A DNA stretch of 64,000 nt from Brachypodius melanocephalos (GCA_013398615.1 VZSR01000028.1:8745546-8809545); one strand, 5' to 3'. Counted from the first letter of the stretch, positions 21,303 through 33,700 are shown. The notes: a model not told the origin generated them from the sequence alone. Numbers and translations are program-made.

Positions 21303-22923
21303 GAAAAAGGCATTTTCTGAACACAGCAAGCAAAACAAGCAGTAACAAAGGTGAATTAATCTTTAAGCATACACAGACTCTACCTTACACTGATGCAATG
21401 TTCAGTTTTACATACATATCCTGTCTATGGTATGCTTTTCTCCAAGTAAAGTTTCAAAGTGTGCTAAAACATACTGTGATAAATATCACGGTTTTTCTGA
21501 GAGGAAATGAAAAAATCATTGCTCACACACAGATAAAAAACGGACTTTCAACAGAAAAGGGAATTTTCATCACATGGTTGGAAAATAAAAAAGACAGCAA
21601 TAGGAATGAGAGCAAATCACCCAAATTTCAAGCCTGCTCTAAACCCACCAGCTTAACTTTCCTTCTGGTTTGTTACCATAAACATTTACTGAAGCAGAAG
21701 GATTTCAGAGTAAACTACACCTGTTCTTGGCAGGTGACATCAGCTCTGGCCTCCTGCCATCTCTGCTCTGTCCAGGCTACAGCCAGGTCAGGGGTTATTT
21801 CAAGTCACAGTAAAGTGACATTTAGATGGCACCAGCTGCCAACCTGGTGCATGCTCTGTCCTGCAGAATCACCACTGTCCAAAGGCCTTATCACCCCATT
21901 ACTGCAACAGAGAAGAAGTAAAAAGACAAAATTTTGGGACAGACTTAGAGAAGCTGCTTCATTTTTCTAGTTTCATTAATCCACATAAGGCAAAGGGGAA
22001 TGGTGCTGCTTAGTGTCTGAAGTGGAAATGCATATGGAAGTGTTGGAATCTCTTCCATTAAACAGCTCTAAACAATCATCACTCTTGCAGGGAAGCAAGA
22101 TCCTTTTCAGTGGTACCTAGCTAGAGGATGAGGAGCAACTGCCATAAACTAAAACATAAGATGTTCCACCTCAGCGTGAGGAAGAACTTCTTTGGACTAA
22201 GGGTGGCCAAGCACTGGAACAGGTATCCAGGAAGGTCACAGAATCTCCCTGTCTGGAGACATTCCAAACCCACCTGGACACGTTCCTGTGTTATGTGCTC
22301 TGGGTGACCCTGCCTTGGCAGGGGGTTTGGACTAGATAATCTCCAGAAGTCCCTTGGAAGATTCTGGGATTCTCTGAAAGCATTTCAGCTTCTCGTGAAG
22401 CCAACAGAAACCCATCCACCTGCAAACGGAGCAGCCTTTTGAAAACGAAAGTGGAACACAGTTTTCCTCAGATTTGCTAGAGAATATTTTAGAACTTTTT
22501 AATTTACAGGAGAAACACCTGCGCGCATTAGGCGAGATGCACTTGTCCGTCCATGTAACGTTACCTTATGCTTCCTCATCGTCTCCAGGTCGTGAGCAGC
22601 ATCCTGCGACCCTGTGGGGAGAGACAGAGCGTGCCTGTTGCTGCGCTGAGCCCCTGCCCGGCCGGCCCCCCTGTCCGTGCCCGCCGCCCCCCGTCCCACT
22701 CACCCAGCAGCAGCCAGGGCTTCACCACCCCGACCTGGAGGTCGGCGCTGAGGTCCTGCACGAAGCCGCCGCCGGGCGCCGCCTCCTCCTCCTCCTCCAT
22801 GTGCAGGCAGGCTCCGCGCCACGTCTCGACGATCCTGCGGCCGGTCAGCGTCGTCACGCGGGTGCGCTGCTTCCGCAGGTTGGCCCTGGAGAAGCTGCGG
22901 ATCTCCTGGGCGAGGGAATGCAT
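16641..22923 (-). CDS. DUSP19: DUSP19 (dual-specificity phosphatase 19, SKRP1), 4 coding exons, 213 aa
   Basis: The coding exons are 22923-22704, 22611-22565, 21261-21109 and 16862-16641. The total is 642 nt, all GT-AG and in frame; human DUSP19 is 217 aa. DUSP19 is a small atypical dual-specificity phosphatase that acts in JNK signalling, partly by scaffolding MKK7. The catalytic signature [10 protein letters not shown] is in exon 4 with the nucleophile at about Cys148, and the likely general acid is Asp117 in LDLPETD (exon 3). The N-terminus [20 protein letters not shown] matches the family. The C-terminal 15 residues ([17 protein letters not shown] region) differ from the mammalian tail. 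A five-Glu run in exon 1 replaces a less acidic mammalian stretch. An in-frame ATG at 22968 could extend the N-terminus by 15 residues. Confidence 0.97.
20518..20554. repeat. Perfect inverted repeat, 15-nt arms, 7-nt loop
   Basis: Arm agtgggaggtgtccc (20518-20532), loop tgcccat, arm gggacacctcccact (20540-20554). There is no mismatch. Confidence 0.95.
20559..20584. repeat. Second perfect inverted repeat, 9-nt arms
   Basis: Arm gattatcta, 8-nt spacer tctggagg, arm tagataatc. It follows the first hairpin after 4 nt. Confidence 0.85.
21109..21261 (-). CDS. DUSP19: DUSP19 exon 3
   Basis: 51 codons: [40 protein letters not shown] and [11 protein letters not shown]. Holds the likely general-acid Asp. 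Its acceptor follows a very long T tract. Confidence 0.97.
21268..21308. repeat. Poly(A)/poly(T) tract next to the DUSP19 exon 3 acceptor
   Basis: A23, G, A11, G, A5 on the + strand. On the gene strand it is the pyrimidine tract directly before ACTTAG|GTCACT. Confidence 0.95.
22125..22380 (+). mobile_element. CR1 LINE 3' fragment in DUSP19 intron 2
   Basis: Sense-strand CR1 tail: 'cctcagcgtgaggaagaac', 'ccaagcactggaacagg', 'ctggagacattccaaaccc' and the terminal 'gattctgggattctctga'. Confidence 0.88.
22565..22611 (-). CDS. DUSP19: DUSP19 exon 2 (47 nt)
   Basis: Encodes [16 protein letters not shown] between CCCCACAG and AAG|GTAACG. It matches the [13 protein letters not shown] stretch of the mammalian protein. 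Confidence 0.95.
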
Positions 22924-23040
22924 GGCGCGACTGCCGGCAGCGCTCCGCGCCGACCGCCCCGCGCCCACCGCGCTGACGCTGCCCCGGGGCGGTGCCTGGC
23001 GCGCAATAGCCCGGCCCTGCCCCTCCTGTCGTAACTAAAG
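22600..23040. promoter_or_regulatory. DUSP19: CpG-rich promoter and first-exon region of DUSP19
   Basis: CG density is high across exon 1 and about 120 bp upstream, then drops sharply near 23040. No TATA box is evident. Confidence 0.6.
22704..22923 (-). CDS. DUSP19: DUSP19 exon 1 (coding part)
   Basis: 220 nt from ATG at 22923, encoding [20 protein letters not shown], then [14 protein letters not shown], a Glu5 run, and [20 protein letters not shown]. Donor G|GTGAGT. Confidence 0.94.
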
Positions 23041-23235
23041 CAGCCTTTAAATGGAAATGCCAGCGCTCTAAGGCCCTGCTCTTTCGGAGACCAGGCCGTG
23101 CAGCAACGCCTGTGTGACTCTGTTTTGGACCTACTTGTCGGGAAGCATGGGGAAACATCGTAAAGAGCTAACTGGATAACAGTAACAATTGTTAACAATA
23201 ACAATTTGTAATGTTTCACAGCTGATACATAGCCA

Positions 23236-23535
23236 TAGAATCACAGCATGGTTTGGGTTGGAAGGGACCTTAAAGATCATCTCATTCCAACCCCCCTGCC
23301 ATGTGTATGGACACCTTCCATTAGACCAGGTTGTTCCAAGCCCTGTCCTGGCTTCCAATGCTTCCAGAGATGGGGAAGCTTCTCTGGGCATCCTGTTCCC
23401 TTCCACAGCTTCTCTGGGCAACCCGTTCCACTGCCTCACCACCCCCACAGTAAAGAATTTCTTCCAGGTATCTATTTCTCCTCTTTCATTTTGAATTTAT
23501 TCTTTCATGTCCTGTCACTGAGGTTCCTGATAAAG
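23236..23535 (-). mobile_element. CR1 LINE 3' fragment upstream of DUSP19
   Basis: Reverse-oriented CR1 end beginning 'atagaatcacagcatggttt' and running through 'gcaacccgttccactgcct' to 'tcatgtcctgtcactgagg'. It contains a short internal duplication of 'cttctctgggca'. Confidence 0.87.
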
Positions 23536-23540
23536 AATCT

Positions 23541-24180
23541 CTCTTCTTTACAGGTCCTTTCAGATGATGGAAGCCTGTGTAAGTGTGTGAAATGTTTGTT
23601 TGCAAAGTGAGATGGTAATACTGTTGACTTAAATTCTGCCAGAAATCCATTTCAATTTGCTAACAATCCTCTGTGCTGGCTTACAGAATAAGGACAAATT
23701 GCTACAGCACTTCTTCTCAGGTAATGCTCCTCAAACTTATGCTGGAGGGATATGCTAACCCTGAAAAGATCCTCCTGATAGTCCCCCATAATGAAATACA
23801 GACCAAAGGCAACTTAGTTCCGTGTAAAGAGGTCTACAAATGCCTTGGCAATTCGAGAAGCAGGGAATGCTGTTAGGAACTGCAAGAGCATTCATTATTC
23901 CTGGGAATGCCAGAGGCAGTTTTTTAACAGGCATGAGACAGAATCAAGGTAATCTAAAAAAGGCAGAATACCCCACACACTATCTGCAGAAGCTAGACTC
24001 TAAGATGAAATCGAAGATGATGCTTAGTGTAGAGAGAGGAACAGAACAGAGATCTGGGCTGGATCAGAGGTTAGGGTGACAAAGGCACCTTGAAGTACAG
24101 GTAAGAGGTTTTGTAACATTCTGCATGGTAGATATGTGGCCTCTCTGAAAGTGGATGTCGAATATGGGGCTATACTTGTG
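23541..24180. other. Unassigned spacer upstream of DUSP19
   Basis: About 640 bp with no recognisable exon, repeat or RNA. It may be diverged internal sequence of the LTR element that follows. Confidence 0.5.
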
Positions 24181-24185
24181 GAGGT

Positions 24186-24559
24186 TGTTAAGACATGCTC
24201 ACCAGAATGCCCTGTGAAAAGGCACAGCTGCGGGGCGGAGCGCTGGACTCGGCTGAGGGGTGAGAGAAAGTGAGGAGCGCGGAGGGAGTCAGTTGAGTGA
24301 CAGTCGGAAGTGAGATTGTGATTGGCTGGAGGGACGTGTTGGCCGCATATGAGCGGGAAGCTGATTGGTTGATAGGACACGTGCACAGGAGCACCGCAGC
24401 GGAGCCAGCCAATGGGTGCCCTTCTTCTGTGAAGTTCTATTAGGTTTGGTTTTGGCGCGGTGGAAATTAAGGGAATAAAGAGAGGGCGATTTCTGCCAAT
24501 AAAGGGATCTTCTTCGGAGGTATAGGGAGGTCTGTGAGTCTTTGTTCCGCATTGCTACA
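24186..24559 (+). mobile_element. LTR-like segment (probable solo retroviral LTR)
   Basis: The segment begins TGTTAAG and ends GCTACA. It has U3-like features: three CCAAT/ATTGG boxes near 24320, 24363 and 24408, followed by two AATAAA signals near 24473 and 24499 and a T/GT-rich stretch. I find no target-site duplication, primer-binding site or gag/pol reading frame, so the ends and the family are tentative. Confidence 0.5.
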
Positions 24560-24767
24560 AGTGGGCTGTGCCTCACAGCCGTCGGCTTAGAACAAAAATG
24601 ATGCAGAAGTTGTTTTTTTTTTTTTTTGTTAAGGTCTTATCAGTTATATTGCTGAAGCTCATCAGAAAGGAAGCAGTGGAGAGCTTTAGGTCTATGGCCC
24701 AAGCCAGCAATTACATAGAATTTCACGGCTGTTTTCAAGCTGTATTGGCTCAGTATAGCTGCCCCTG

Positions 24768-25328
24768 TGAAAGATAAGGATATTAAGGTATCTCGCAAGA
24801 AGGCAGAGAGCCTTGAAAGGGTTAAAAGCATTGTGCCTAGGCATACTTGAGCTAGAATAAGATACATTGTAACCAATGTAGACGCTGGAAGAAACTTGGC
24901 AAGAAGTACCAAACAAAACTTGAAAAAAAAAATGAATGACAGAACTTGCTAAAGCCAGTGAGGAAATCGCTGGAACAGCTACCAAGAGGCTGTGCATGTC
25001 TAGAGGAGGAAGGTGAAAAGGGCATGGCGATGAAGATGTCCAGCCTTCATCAGGGGACCACCGAGGAGGATGTGGAATCTTCCTCAGTGCGACCACAGGG
25101 TACTAATGATAATGATGACTTCTAAGAAGGAGTTTGCATAACCACACCTTTTCTAAGGAAAACAATGAATATGCTTGAAATGTAGCTGTATATTGTAGTT
25201 TGCTGAGTGCCTGGGTGTGAGATGTCAGGAGGAGTGATCCCCTTGCACCCGGCACGCTGAATAAAGCAGATATCCACTTCTTGGACTTGGTCTCAGAAGT
25301 GTCTCTTGGCCCGGTTTGGGGTGATTCA
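24768..25328 (+). mobile_element. Second LTR-like segment, abutting the assembly gap
   Basis: Starts TGTGAAAGATAAGG and ends GGTGATTCA just before the Ns. AATAAA at 25259-25264 is followed by a U5-like stretch (CTTGGACTTGGTCTCAG). This arrangement fits an avian ERV LTR. Adjacent internal sequence, if any, lies in the gap. Confidence 0.55.
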
Positions 25329-25329
25329 G

Positions 25330-25429
25330 NNNNNNNNNNNNNNNNNNNNNNNNNNNNNNNNNNNNNNNNNNNNNNNNNNNNNNNNNNNNNNNNNNNNNNN
25401 NNNNNNNNNNNNNNNNNNNNNNNNNNNNN
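25330..25429. other. Assembly gap (100 N)
   Basis: Exactly 100 unresolved bases, a conventional size for a gap of unknown length. It falls inside LTR-derived DNA, so a longer ERV may be missing. Confidence 1.
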
Positions 25430-25622
25430 ATGGACCAAAACTTACAAAAATGTGAGGCCTCGTGACCAGTCGTCCATTTTGTGACCATTTTAGATCCATC
25501 CTGGATGTAGCCCTTCTCAGGCTCTTGACCTGCCCAAGGTGTACCCTAAAGACCTTTTAATAAATATCTACTTTTTTCTCTGGCTCTGTCCAGTCTCTGT
25601 AGGCATCAGTAAGACATTCACA
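25430..25622 (+). mobile_element. LTR-like 3' end after the gap
   Basis: A different LTR-type end: 'gtgaccagtcgtccattttg', AATAAA at about 25559, then a T/CT-rich U5-like stretch ending ACATTCACA. It does not match the LTR before the gap, so at least two elements are present. Confidence 0.45.
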
Positions 25623-25784
25623 ATTAAACTTAACGATACAACTAGGTGTTATTCCTTGATCTCAGAGGAGGAAGATGCAGTAGGTGTGGATGCAGAAAGG
25701 CAGCTGACTCCAAAGTAATGGATTCATTTTCTGCCACGGATGTCGATCCTTGTTATAACTGCCTTAAACACCAGGGGTCCCTAC

Positions 25785-25945
25785 TGGACAAAAAAACCCA
25801 AACAAACAAACAAAAAACCCCCCAAAAAACTAAAACAACAGAGCAACAAAAAAACCCCAACCCACAATAAAAACAACAACAACAAAAAAACCAAACAAAA
25901 AACCAACAAACCAAACAAACCAAAACACAAAAAAAACCCCCTGAG
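25785..25945. repeat. A/C-rich low-complexity tract
   Basis: About 160 bp of irregular (CAAA)n, (CAA)n and (A)nC runs on the + strand with no T-containing words. Reading frames across it are artefacts. Confidence 0.9.
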
Positions 25946-28900
25946 CTGTTCTCTCTGACATCAAAACACACTGCAAATGTTTATATGCAGAATTGTTATC
26001 TTATTATTTAGTGTGTCCATTCATGTCATAAGCATTAGATGTAGCTTGACTATTCATATACACTATTTCTTATAAAGCAGGTATTTCCATGATGATGTCA
26101 AGCTGTTAATCCTATTCATCACAGGATAGAAGAGAAGATAATAGTGAATTAGAGTTTAAAACTGGTATTTCAGTTCACAGATTATTTTCTATGTTCCTCT
26201 TGCATGCTTTGCTAAGAGTAGATTTCTCTAAGGGTGTGGATGCTTTCTCTAATTTCTTGGCTAAATGTATTTATTATATTTCTGGATCTTCAGGTTTTGA
26301 ATAAGCTACATATCAATGCAAATGCAGTAGTTTTAAGTAATTTTTAATATTATGATTCTTGTTTTGTCTGTCAAGAAATTCAGCAGAACCTGTTCTATGG
26401 GTATAAACTAAGAAATGTGTACTGTAATTACTAACTATTACAAAAAGCAGCTTGTACATATTCAAAGAGCTCATATGGCAGTACATCATCTCTCTGCTGT
26501 ATCTATTTCCTTCCACTATTATTTTGGTCTAGGTACTGCCTGTACTTATTGATGCAAAAGAGCTGGCTTCTATCAGAAAAGTGATAACCAGACATCCCAG
26601 ATAGCTGACTTTGAAAAACCAGCCTTGCACTCTGACAAATGCATATGTTAGAGGGTTGAGCTAGATTGTAAAACGCAATGAAAATTGACAGTTGATTCTT
26701 AGGTTGGTAATTTAACTGGAGAATTGGACCCTAATTAGTACACTAATTACATCACATTTCAAACTGCATTTGCCAGATGACTTTGAGACGTAAGAGAAAT
26801 AGGGGAGAAAATCAAACATTTTTCAGCTAATATCTCACCCTAATAATGCCTCTGCTTCAGACTATGTTCCTTGGTTGAAAATAACAGAGAAGCTGAAAAT
26901 AACTCTGTGCACCAGTTGGTGACTGGATGACTGTGAATCATGAATGTAGTGTGGTGATGGGAAATGCAAGTGTGACGGTGGAATGCATGAGAAGGTATTT
27001 AAAACAGAGAGAGGGAAATAACAATGCCATTGTATAAACTTCTGATAAGCCTTTTTGGGAGTGCATTGTGCTATTTGGGGATGATGGTATTCAGGCAAGT
27101 TGATCTCATACTTGAAACAAGTGCAAAGAATGGTTTAAAGCTTAAATTGCACTGCATGTGTCAGACCCTCATCAGAGCACTCTGTGGTCCATGGACCTCT
27201 TAGGACAGGCAGCTCCTGTCCACGACGACTTGGGAGGGAGCAGCCTCCTGCAGGGGGACTATTTCACCACCTTTTGTGCCAAAACACACATAAACACTTC
27301 TGAATATACCTACTTCATACATTCCAGCTAGCTGTCTCCTACACAGCCTGGAGGCCCCCAGCTGGAGGAGAGCCTTGGTTTGAGCTTTGCAAAGTTGTCA
27401 AGACATGATCCCTACTCCTGCTGGCTTTTCCCTTTCTGAAGCTGTTAGGAGTCACAAGTTCAGGATCATTCACACCCTGAGCAACAGGGCAAGATAGTAC
27501 ATGGGAGGATGGCTGGACTATGACATGCTCCCATTTCCCTTCAGTGACACATATCTGTGCTCCATGCCATTTCCTTCATGTAGAGAGATTTTGGCTAAGA
27601 GACAACCAGTTCTTTGTTCTCATCAGTTTGTTTTTCATCCTTTAGATTTGCCAACATCTGGTAGGGAAGGAATATTCTGGAAGAGAACTAGACTCTCAGC
27701 AATGCTGATGGAGAGTGATTGGTCCTCTTTTCCAGCCTGGTTGCGTACCTTTGTCCCACATCCTGAATGGGGATGCAGATATTAAGTCCTTTGTTCTTGT
27801 GTCCAGTAATATGCCTGGAAAATCTGTTGTAAGTGGAATCCTGACTGGAAAATGAGATTTCAAAGAGCTAGTGAAGTGCAGACAAAATCTTGAAATGTTA
27901 TTTTATGAGGAAGAATGAATTTGTAGCAAGGTCTCTTCCAGAACTTAATATAATGAAGAGTGAAAAGTCCACAAGGATTCTCAGTTTTGTATACTGAGTT
28001 CATTGCTGAGGTGAACAGTAAAGGCCTAAGAATTTTTGCCTATTATTGTAGGTTTGGGGGGTTTTTCCTAGGAATAAGGAATAAGGGGTGAAGGCAGGGG
28101 CAGATTAAGTATATAGCATTTTAAATGTGTTGCTGTAGTAGTTAGACGAAATGGGAAGCAGGACCGTGCTGAAAGCTGCATAAAGAAAGTTAACAGGGCA
28201 TTCCTGCACAAAGTGCTGCAGTTACACATACTGTGACCTGGTTGTTAGTGAGCTAAGCTTTGCTGGAAGGTGTTAGTTTGTTCTGAATTTCTGGATCTGC
28301 CAGTTTGTAACACATTGGAAGTGCTAGACCCTATTGGCTAAACAAAGTGCAGTTACTTGTGTGTGGGAATAGGGTGAAGCCAGAGGTGGTGGGAATTATC
28401 TGTACATATTTTTGTGCTTTGTTTCTTCATAACTGTGGTGCTCATATACTGCTGCAGAGAGTTTTCCACTGTAAGGGGAAGTACGTATCTTAAGCACACA
28501 TTTACATACCCTCTCTTCCTATATTCCTTTGGCATACAAATCAAAGCATGCATTAAAGCCATGCTGCTAATGCATGCTGCATCATTCTTGACCAGCTTTA
28601 TCTATGCGGTGTGTTAGGTAAGAGGCATCTTGGTCAAGCCCAGAAATAGAGCCAGTTCCTCAAATCTTTGGAGTTTAGAAGACTGAGTTGGTCATCTAAC
28701 CCTGATAAGGTGCAATATAGAAGCCCAGTCCAGACTGCTAAAGACTGCAGAGGCTCAGTGGTTGCTCCTAATAATATTATTAAGTCTGTGAACCTTCTTC
28801 AAACACTGCCTTTTATCTCTGGCCTGAAGGGTGGGCAGCTGCTCTTTGTTTAATATTTTATTTCAAGCAGCATAATTTGCTGGTTTTTATAAAGCTATCC

Positions 28901-30730
28901 TGAGCCAGTGGTGTTTCCACTGGCATATGTTCTCATTTTGCTGCAGGGAAATCTCCGCAAAAGAAAAGTCATGCCCATGACCAAAGGCATGGCCCTACAA
29001 ACACCAGAGCATTCCTCTCTGCTCTCACCACACTTTCTGAGCAATCCATATCAATGAGCAGACAGATTCACTGATCTAAAGATGTGTGTTTTTACAGTGT
29101 GTCAGGGATTGTGCTTGATGAAGAGCACTGAGGAACAGGGTAGAATGCAAAGCTGCAATATTTAGTAGCCAGGCCCTGGGGACCTGTTGGTATGAGGAAG
29201 ATTTGGCAGTACTTGTGTCTATGTTACATGAGACAATAAGACTCACTTAGTGTGAGTTCCTGTAATGCTTTCAAGTCCTTTGAAACCTGAAATGTGGTTT
29301 TCTTTCTCTATTTTAGGTGGCAGATGTGAAGTAAAAGGTTGTGCTTTTTCAGTGGTTATTATGGCTGCTCTTAATTTTTGTGGGTTTTTTTGTCAGAATA
29401 CTCAAAGTTCCATTTTGTACCTCAGCTTTTAACAGTCTACTGCAAAAATGCAATTTATCAGTCTCACAAACTTTCTATTTCTCTACAGGTTTGTTTCAGT
29501 GGTCCTTTGAAGACAGGAGAGCTACTTAAAAATCCACAAAAAATTCTCTTGCTGCAAACATCAAGCCTAAAGCCTCAAAAATTAAAATCAAAGAAGGTAA
29601 AAATCAGATTTTAATTTCAGAGTTCCTGTAGCATCTTATGTATAGCTTTTGTTAATGTGTAGCTTCCTCAGGTGTAATAAAATATTAATGTTACCATTTG
29701 TACCAGGAAGCATAGCAAGGGGTTTTTTTGTGTTTCACCGAGTTCAGAAAGGAAACCATTATAACTTCTTGTCAGGAACATAAACCAGCAATTACAGTAG
29801 AAAAATTATTTTATAGATTAGTGTAGTTAGGCATGTAAGTAGCACCTGATCTTACTATTCATCATGAAGAAATGCCTTCTATAAGTAGGGTAAAGGTGAA
29901 GTGGAACATGCATAAACACAACATCCCACATCCTGAAAAAAAACCCTGGAGAATACTGTTCCTCTTCATACCCTTTTTTTGCCTTACCATATCACTGACA
30001 TTGCATACTTGATATTTGTGTGATGGAAGCAGTTCCCTGCAGGAAGGGAAGGAAAGTTAAGCTGTCCAAGCCCTATCTCTTTCTGTGTCTATAGTTTGAT
30101 CCAGCCAGCCCAGAGCTGCCTAAATAACTTCCATTCCACTCACAAGGAGAGACCTAACTTCCCTTTTTCTCTCAAAAAATTGATGCAGGACATGACCTAT
30201 GTTATTTCTTTCGATTCCTGTATACAAAGACACAGTTAAGCTAAGTGAGCCTTTGCTACAGGCTCAGACTTCTGACACATTCATAAAAGAGAAGTGGATC
30301 AACAAGTATTAAATGCAAGACAGTGTCTCTGGCTCACAAAGTCCCTGAGCTACAACCTGTTGGAGCCTGAGGGTACACTCTGCAGAAGCAGTGATGTGTG
30401 CTTGTCCTCATGCTCTTCCTCAGTGCTCCATTCTTTGGCCACAGGACAGAGACAGGATACTGAGTTTGATGGACTTTTAATCTGCCCATGTTCTTAGGGA
30501 TTTTTTTCCTTCTGGTCAAGGGAATAATAAAAATTAGTAACATCAGCCTGATAAAGTTAAAAAATTCTATAAAATCATGTTTTATTTACATAAATCCCTG
30601 ACTCCAGAGGCTACATCTGTGAACTGGGAGAGAATGCAAATTGCAGGTGACAGATTAAAGTGAACTTGTAAATGGTGTTGATGGGAAAAAAACTATGTTA
30701 TCCAAGTTTGTAATGAGATATTACATGTCT

Positions 30731-30770
<40 letters not shown>

Positions 30771-33700
30771 TACTTCTGGGATTTTTTTTTACTGTAAGGA
30801 CTGAGACAGATGCATCAACATTTGGAGGATAGCTGAAAGTATTTGAAAACCAAGGCATCAAAAAGAGGAAAACTGGTAACTTAAAAGAAAGACATTGCTA
30901 GAAAAAGAGGTGACCTCCTGGAATAGACCCACATAGGCACACTCAGAAAAAAACTGATTTTTTTTTTAATGGTATACTTCAGAGTTAAAGAATGACCCAG
31001 ACTGACCTAAACTGTCTCTTAGTGTTTAATTATTTTCTTTTTTTTTTTCAATAATGTGACATACTGAAAGGTCAGGGGCGGGTTTAATTATGTTTTCTCT
31101 TTGGGTATTTCAGTAAAAAATGTACAGAAGTATTTTGCTTGAACTCAAAGGCTGTTCCTAAGCTTACCTTGCTTTATCACTACTTTTAAAGTAGCCAAAA
31201 GTTTCCATTCTGATAGCCTACTAAAGTAATTTATTCATTATTTTATTATTTTTATATTAAATTAATTTCTATATGTAGACCATAAATAAAGTTCAGGATG
31301 ATGTAGCCATGTTTTCTGATTTACTTTAGAAAAAACTTGTGTATTATTTAGACTTAAACTAATGGTAGAAAACTAGATTTGGATGTTATTATTAATAGAT
31401 TTATGTAATTAATTTACTGTCTTGTTAACATCTTAATTAGGAAGATTTCCTTCCTATGGAACTATCATGTAAAATCAAGTCATGAACAGTATTTCCCTTC
31501 TTCCTTTTCCATCCCACATTTTTAACCACAATTTCAAAATCACCAAAAGCTCACTGAGGAACAGTCCTCAAATGTCAAAGATTTCCATTCAGGTTTGATT
31601 GACAGGACAAATGTCCTACCAAAAAGGCCATATAGTATTTGCAGTACCAGTCAATGACTCTTTGTGAGCAGCACTGAGTGTTCTTGGCTTCATCTTAATA
31701 TTAAAACTTCACAATTTTTCATAAGATGCAATGGCTGTTTTCTGTCCAACTCCAAACAATGAGCTTCATTAATTGAAGCAGATGAAATCTCTGATGCTGC
31801 TTTGCTAATGGCATTCCTTGTTAATTCCTTGTTAATTCAGCAAGTTAAACAAGAGACTACTTTTGACATGAACACTATGAAGGGAAAAGATTTTTCTGGA
31901 TTATTTTGTGTGATTATTTTGTGTGAGTAACACTTGCTTGATCATTAACAATTTCATTATCAACATCAAAAAATATTGCAGGGAAAACAAATCAAAATGA
32001 ACTCAGAAGATATACATGATGAGTTATACCTATAAACCAAACTTTTTTTTCAGCCATGTTAAAAGGTATTTGTGCTATTAACAGCCTTAAAAATTTTTAA
32101 AATTTAAAACCCCATAACATTACAATGACAACTTCAACAACAACAACAAAACTCTAAACATTCTATCACTGAAGAAATTTATGTGGAAAGCTCTAAATGC
32201 AGTAGAAGTAATCTGTGGAAGGAAATCCACTAGTAATGGCTGGTATAGATCTTCTGATTAATGGTTTTGTTACCTGTAAGATATCCTTTACATTGTGTTT
32301 TTTGTTATTTCACATTTTGCTTTATAACTCTTAATAATATTATTTAAGTTGAATAAACAAAATTTAAATACATAAAATACAAGTTGTTTGACTCATCTAT
32401 ACAAATAAATTCTTTGATACCTAGTGCTGTGCTTCAGCAAAGGAAGTCATGCACTGTTTACCTAGAGAGCAAATCATTAAGAAATAAGTACTTTCAAAGT
32501 ACTCATGCTTCCTGTAGGAAAATTACTAACCCAAGTTTCCCCAAAAGCAAAACGTTCTGCATTTTATTTCAAAGAAGAACTCAAACTAGGCCATTTAAAC
32601 AGCTAAAGCTAAGATGCAGATTTATCCCATATGTTTTTATTGAGTGAGGTTTGATGGCCACATATGATTTTTTTATTGTGGCAATCTTAATAACCACTGA
32701 ACTTCAGTTCTTAGCTTCAGTTATTTGAAGTAGGAGCACTCCTTAGTGTTCACAGCCTTATCCTGTTCTACCTTTCTCCACACACAGGGTTTCACACAGC
32801 ATATTGTGATAGACTTTAGTCATATCATATTCCATCTCTGGTCTACATTGTATATTTCTATGCTATGTGAAACAACTGGGGTTTTTAATACCCTCGGAAA
32901 TTCATATTTCTTTGTCAAATGGGAAAAAAAATACAGATGGAAACGTGGAAGAGAACTGCAGTGGTTTTTCAATATTTTTCCCTAGTTTGATCATAGGTTT
33001 GACAAATTGGTACTCATGTCATTCTACTCCACTAGCTTGCTTTTTGACACACATTTTATCTACAAAAATCTACCATTGCACTGTTCTGTCCCATTTAAAC
33101 CTCTAACTTTTAAAGATTGCCACTGACTGGTAAATATGATTCCTAGAAACAGTGAGGGAAACACCTTCATTCTTTGGATGTTCCTTGATTCAGATTTTCC
33201 TCCCTTAAATGTAAGTTTAAGACAAGGAATTTTTTTTTTTCAGTCTTTGCTGGATGGATCATAAAAGCTATTATTTTTAAAGAGGGACATGCTATTACAC
33301 TGGGTTCTCATGAGAGAAAGAGAGAAGAAGGGAGAAGACAAAGTAACCTCTAATAGTTTATTTTTGTACATTTACAACTGTAGCCACTCATGCTACCCCA
33401 TATATCTAGGACAGAAGTGTAACACAGGCTGAAGAAAGTAGATCAGAGCACCGGAGCTAGTACATGCCGAAAAAGGTTCTGTAGGTATATGAAGATAGTT
33501 CAACTTGTAAACCCAACAGAAGCCCTACAGTTTTCCTGGGTGCTGGAACACCATAACAGGGCTTTGCCATCTGTCTTCCAGCATCAACACACAACATTTT
33601 GAATCCGTCCCAGTTTCAAAGAAGTCAGAGATTGTTCTTTGCAAACCGAGTACTAGTGCTTTATTCTGGTCAGTGGGCAGTTAGCAGAGGCTAGCTCATC

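Noticed and set aside
21398..21970. 190-codon frame in DUSP19 intron 2
   Set aside because: No domain, no splice or promoter context and ordinary intronic composition; likely chance.
22474..23158. Several frames on both strands over DUSP19 exon 1
   Set aside because: They are shadows of exon 1 in GC-rich sequence.
25785..25945. CRISPR-like or satellite array
   Set aside because: There is no regular unit or spacer, and the genome is vertebrate; it is low-complexity sequence.
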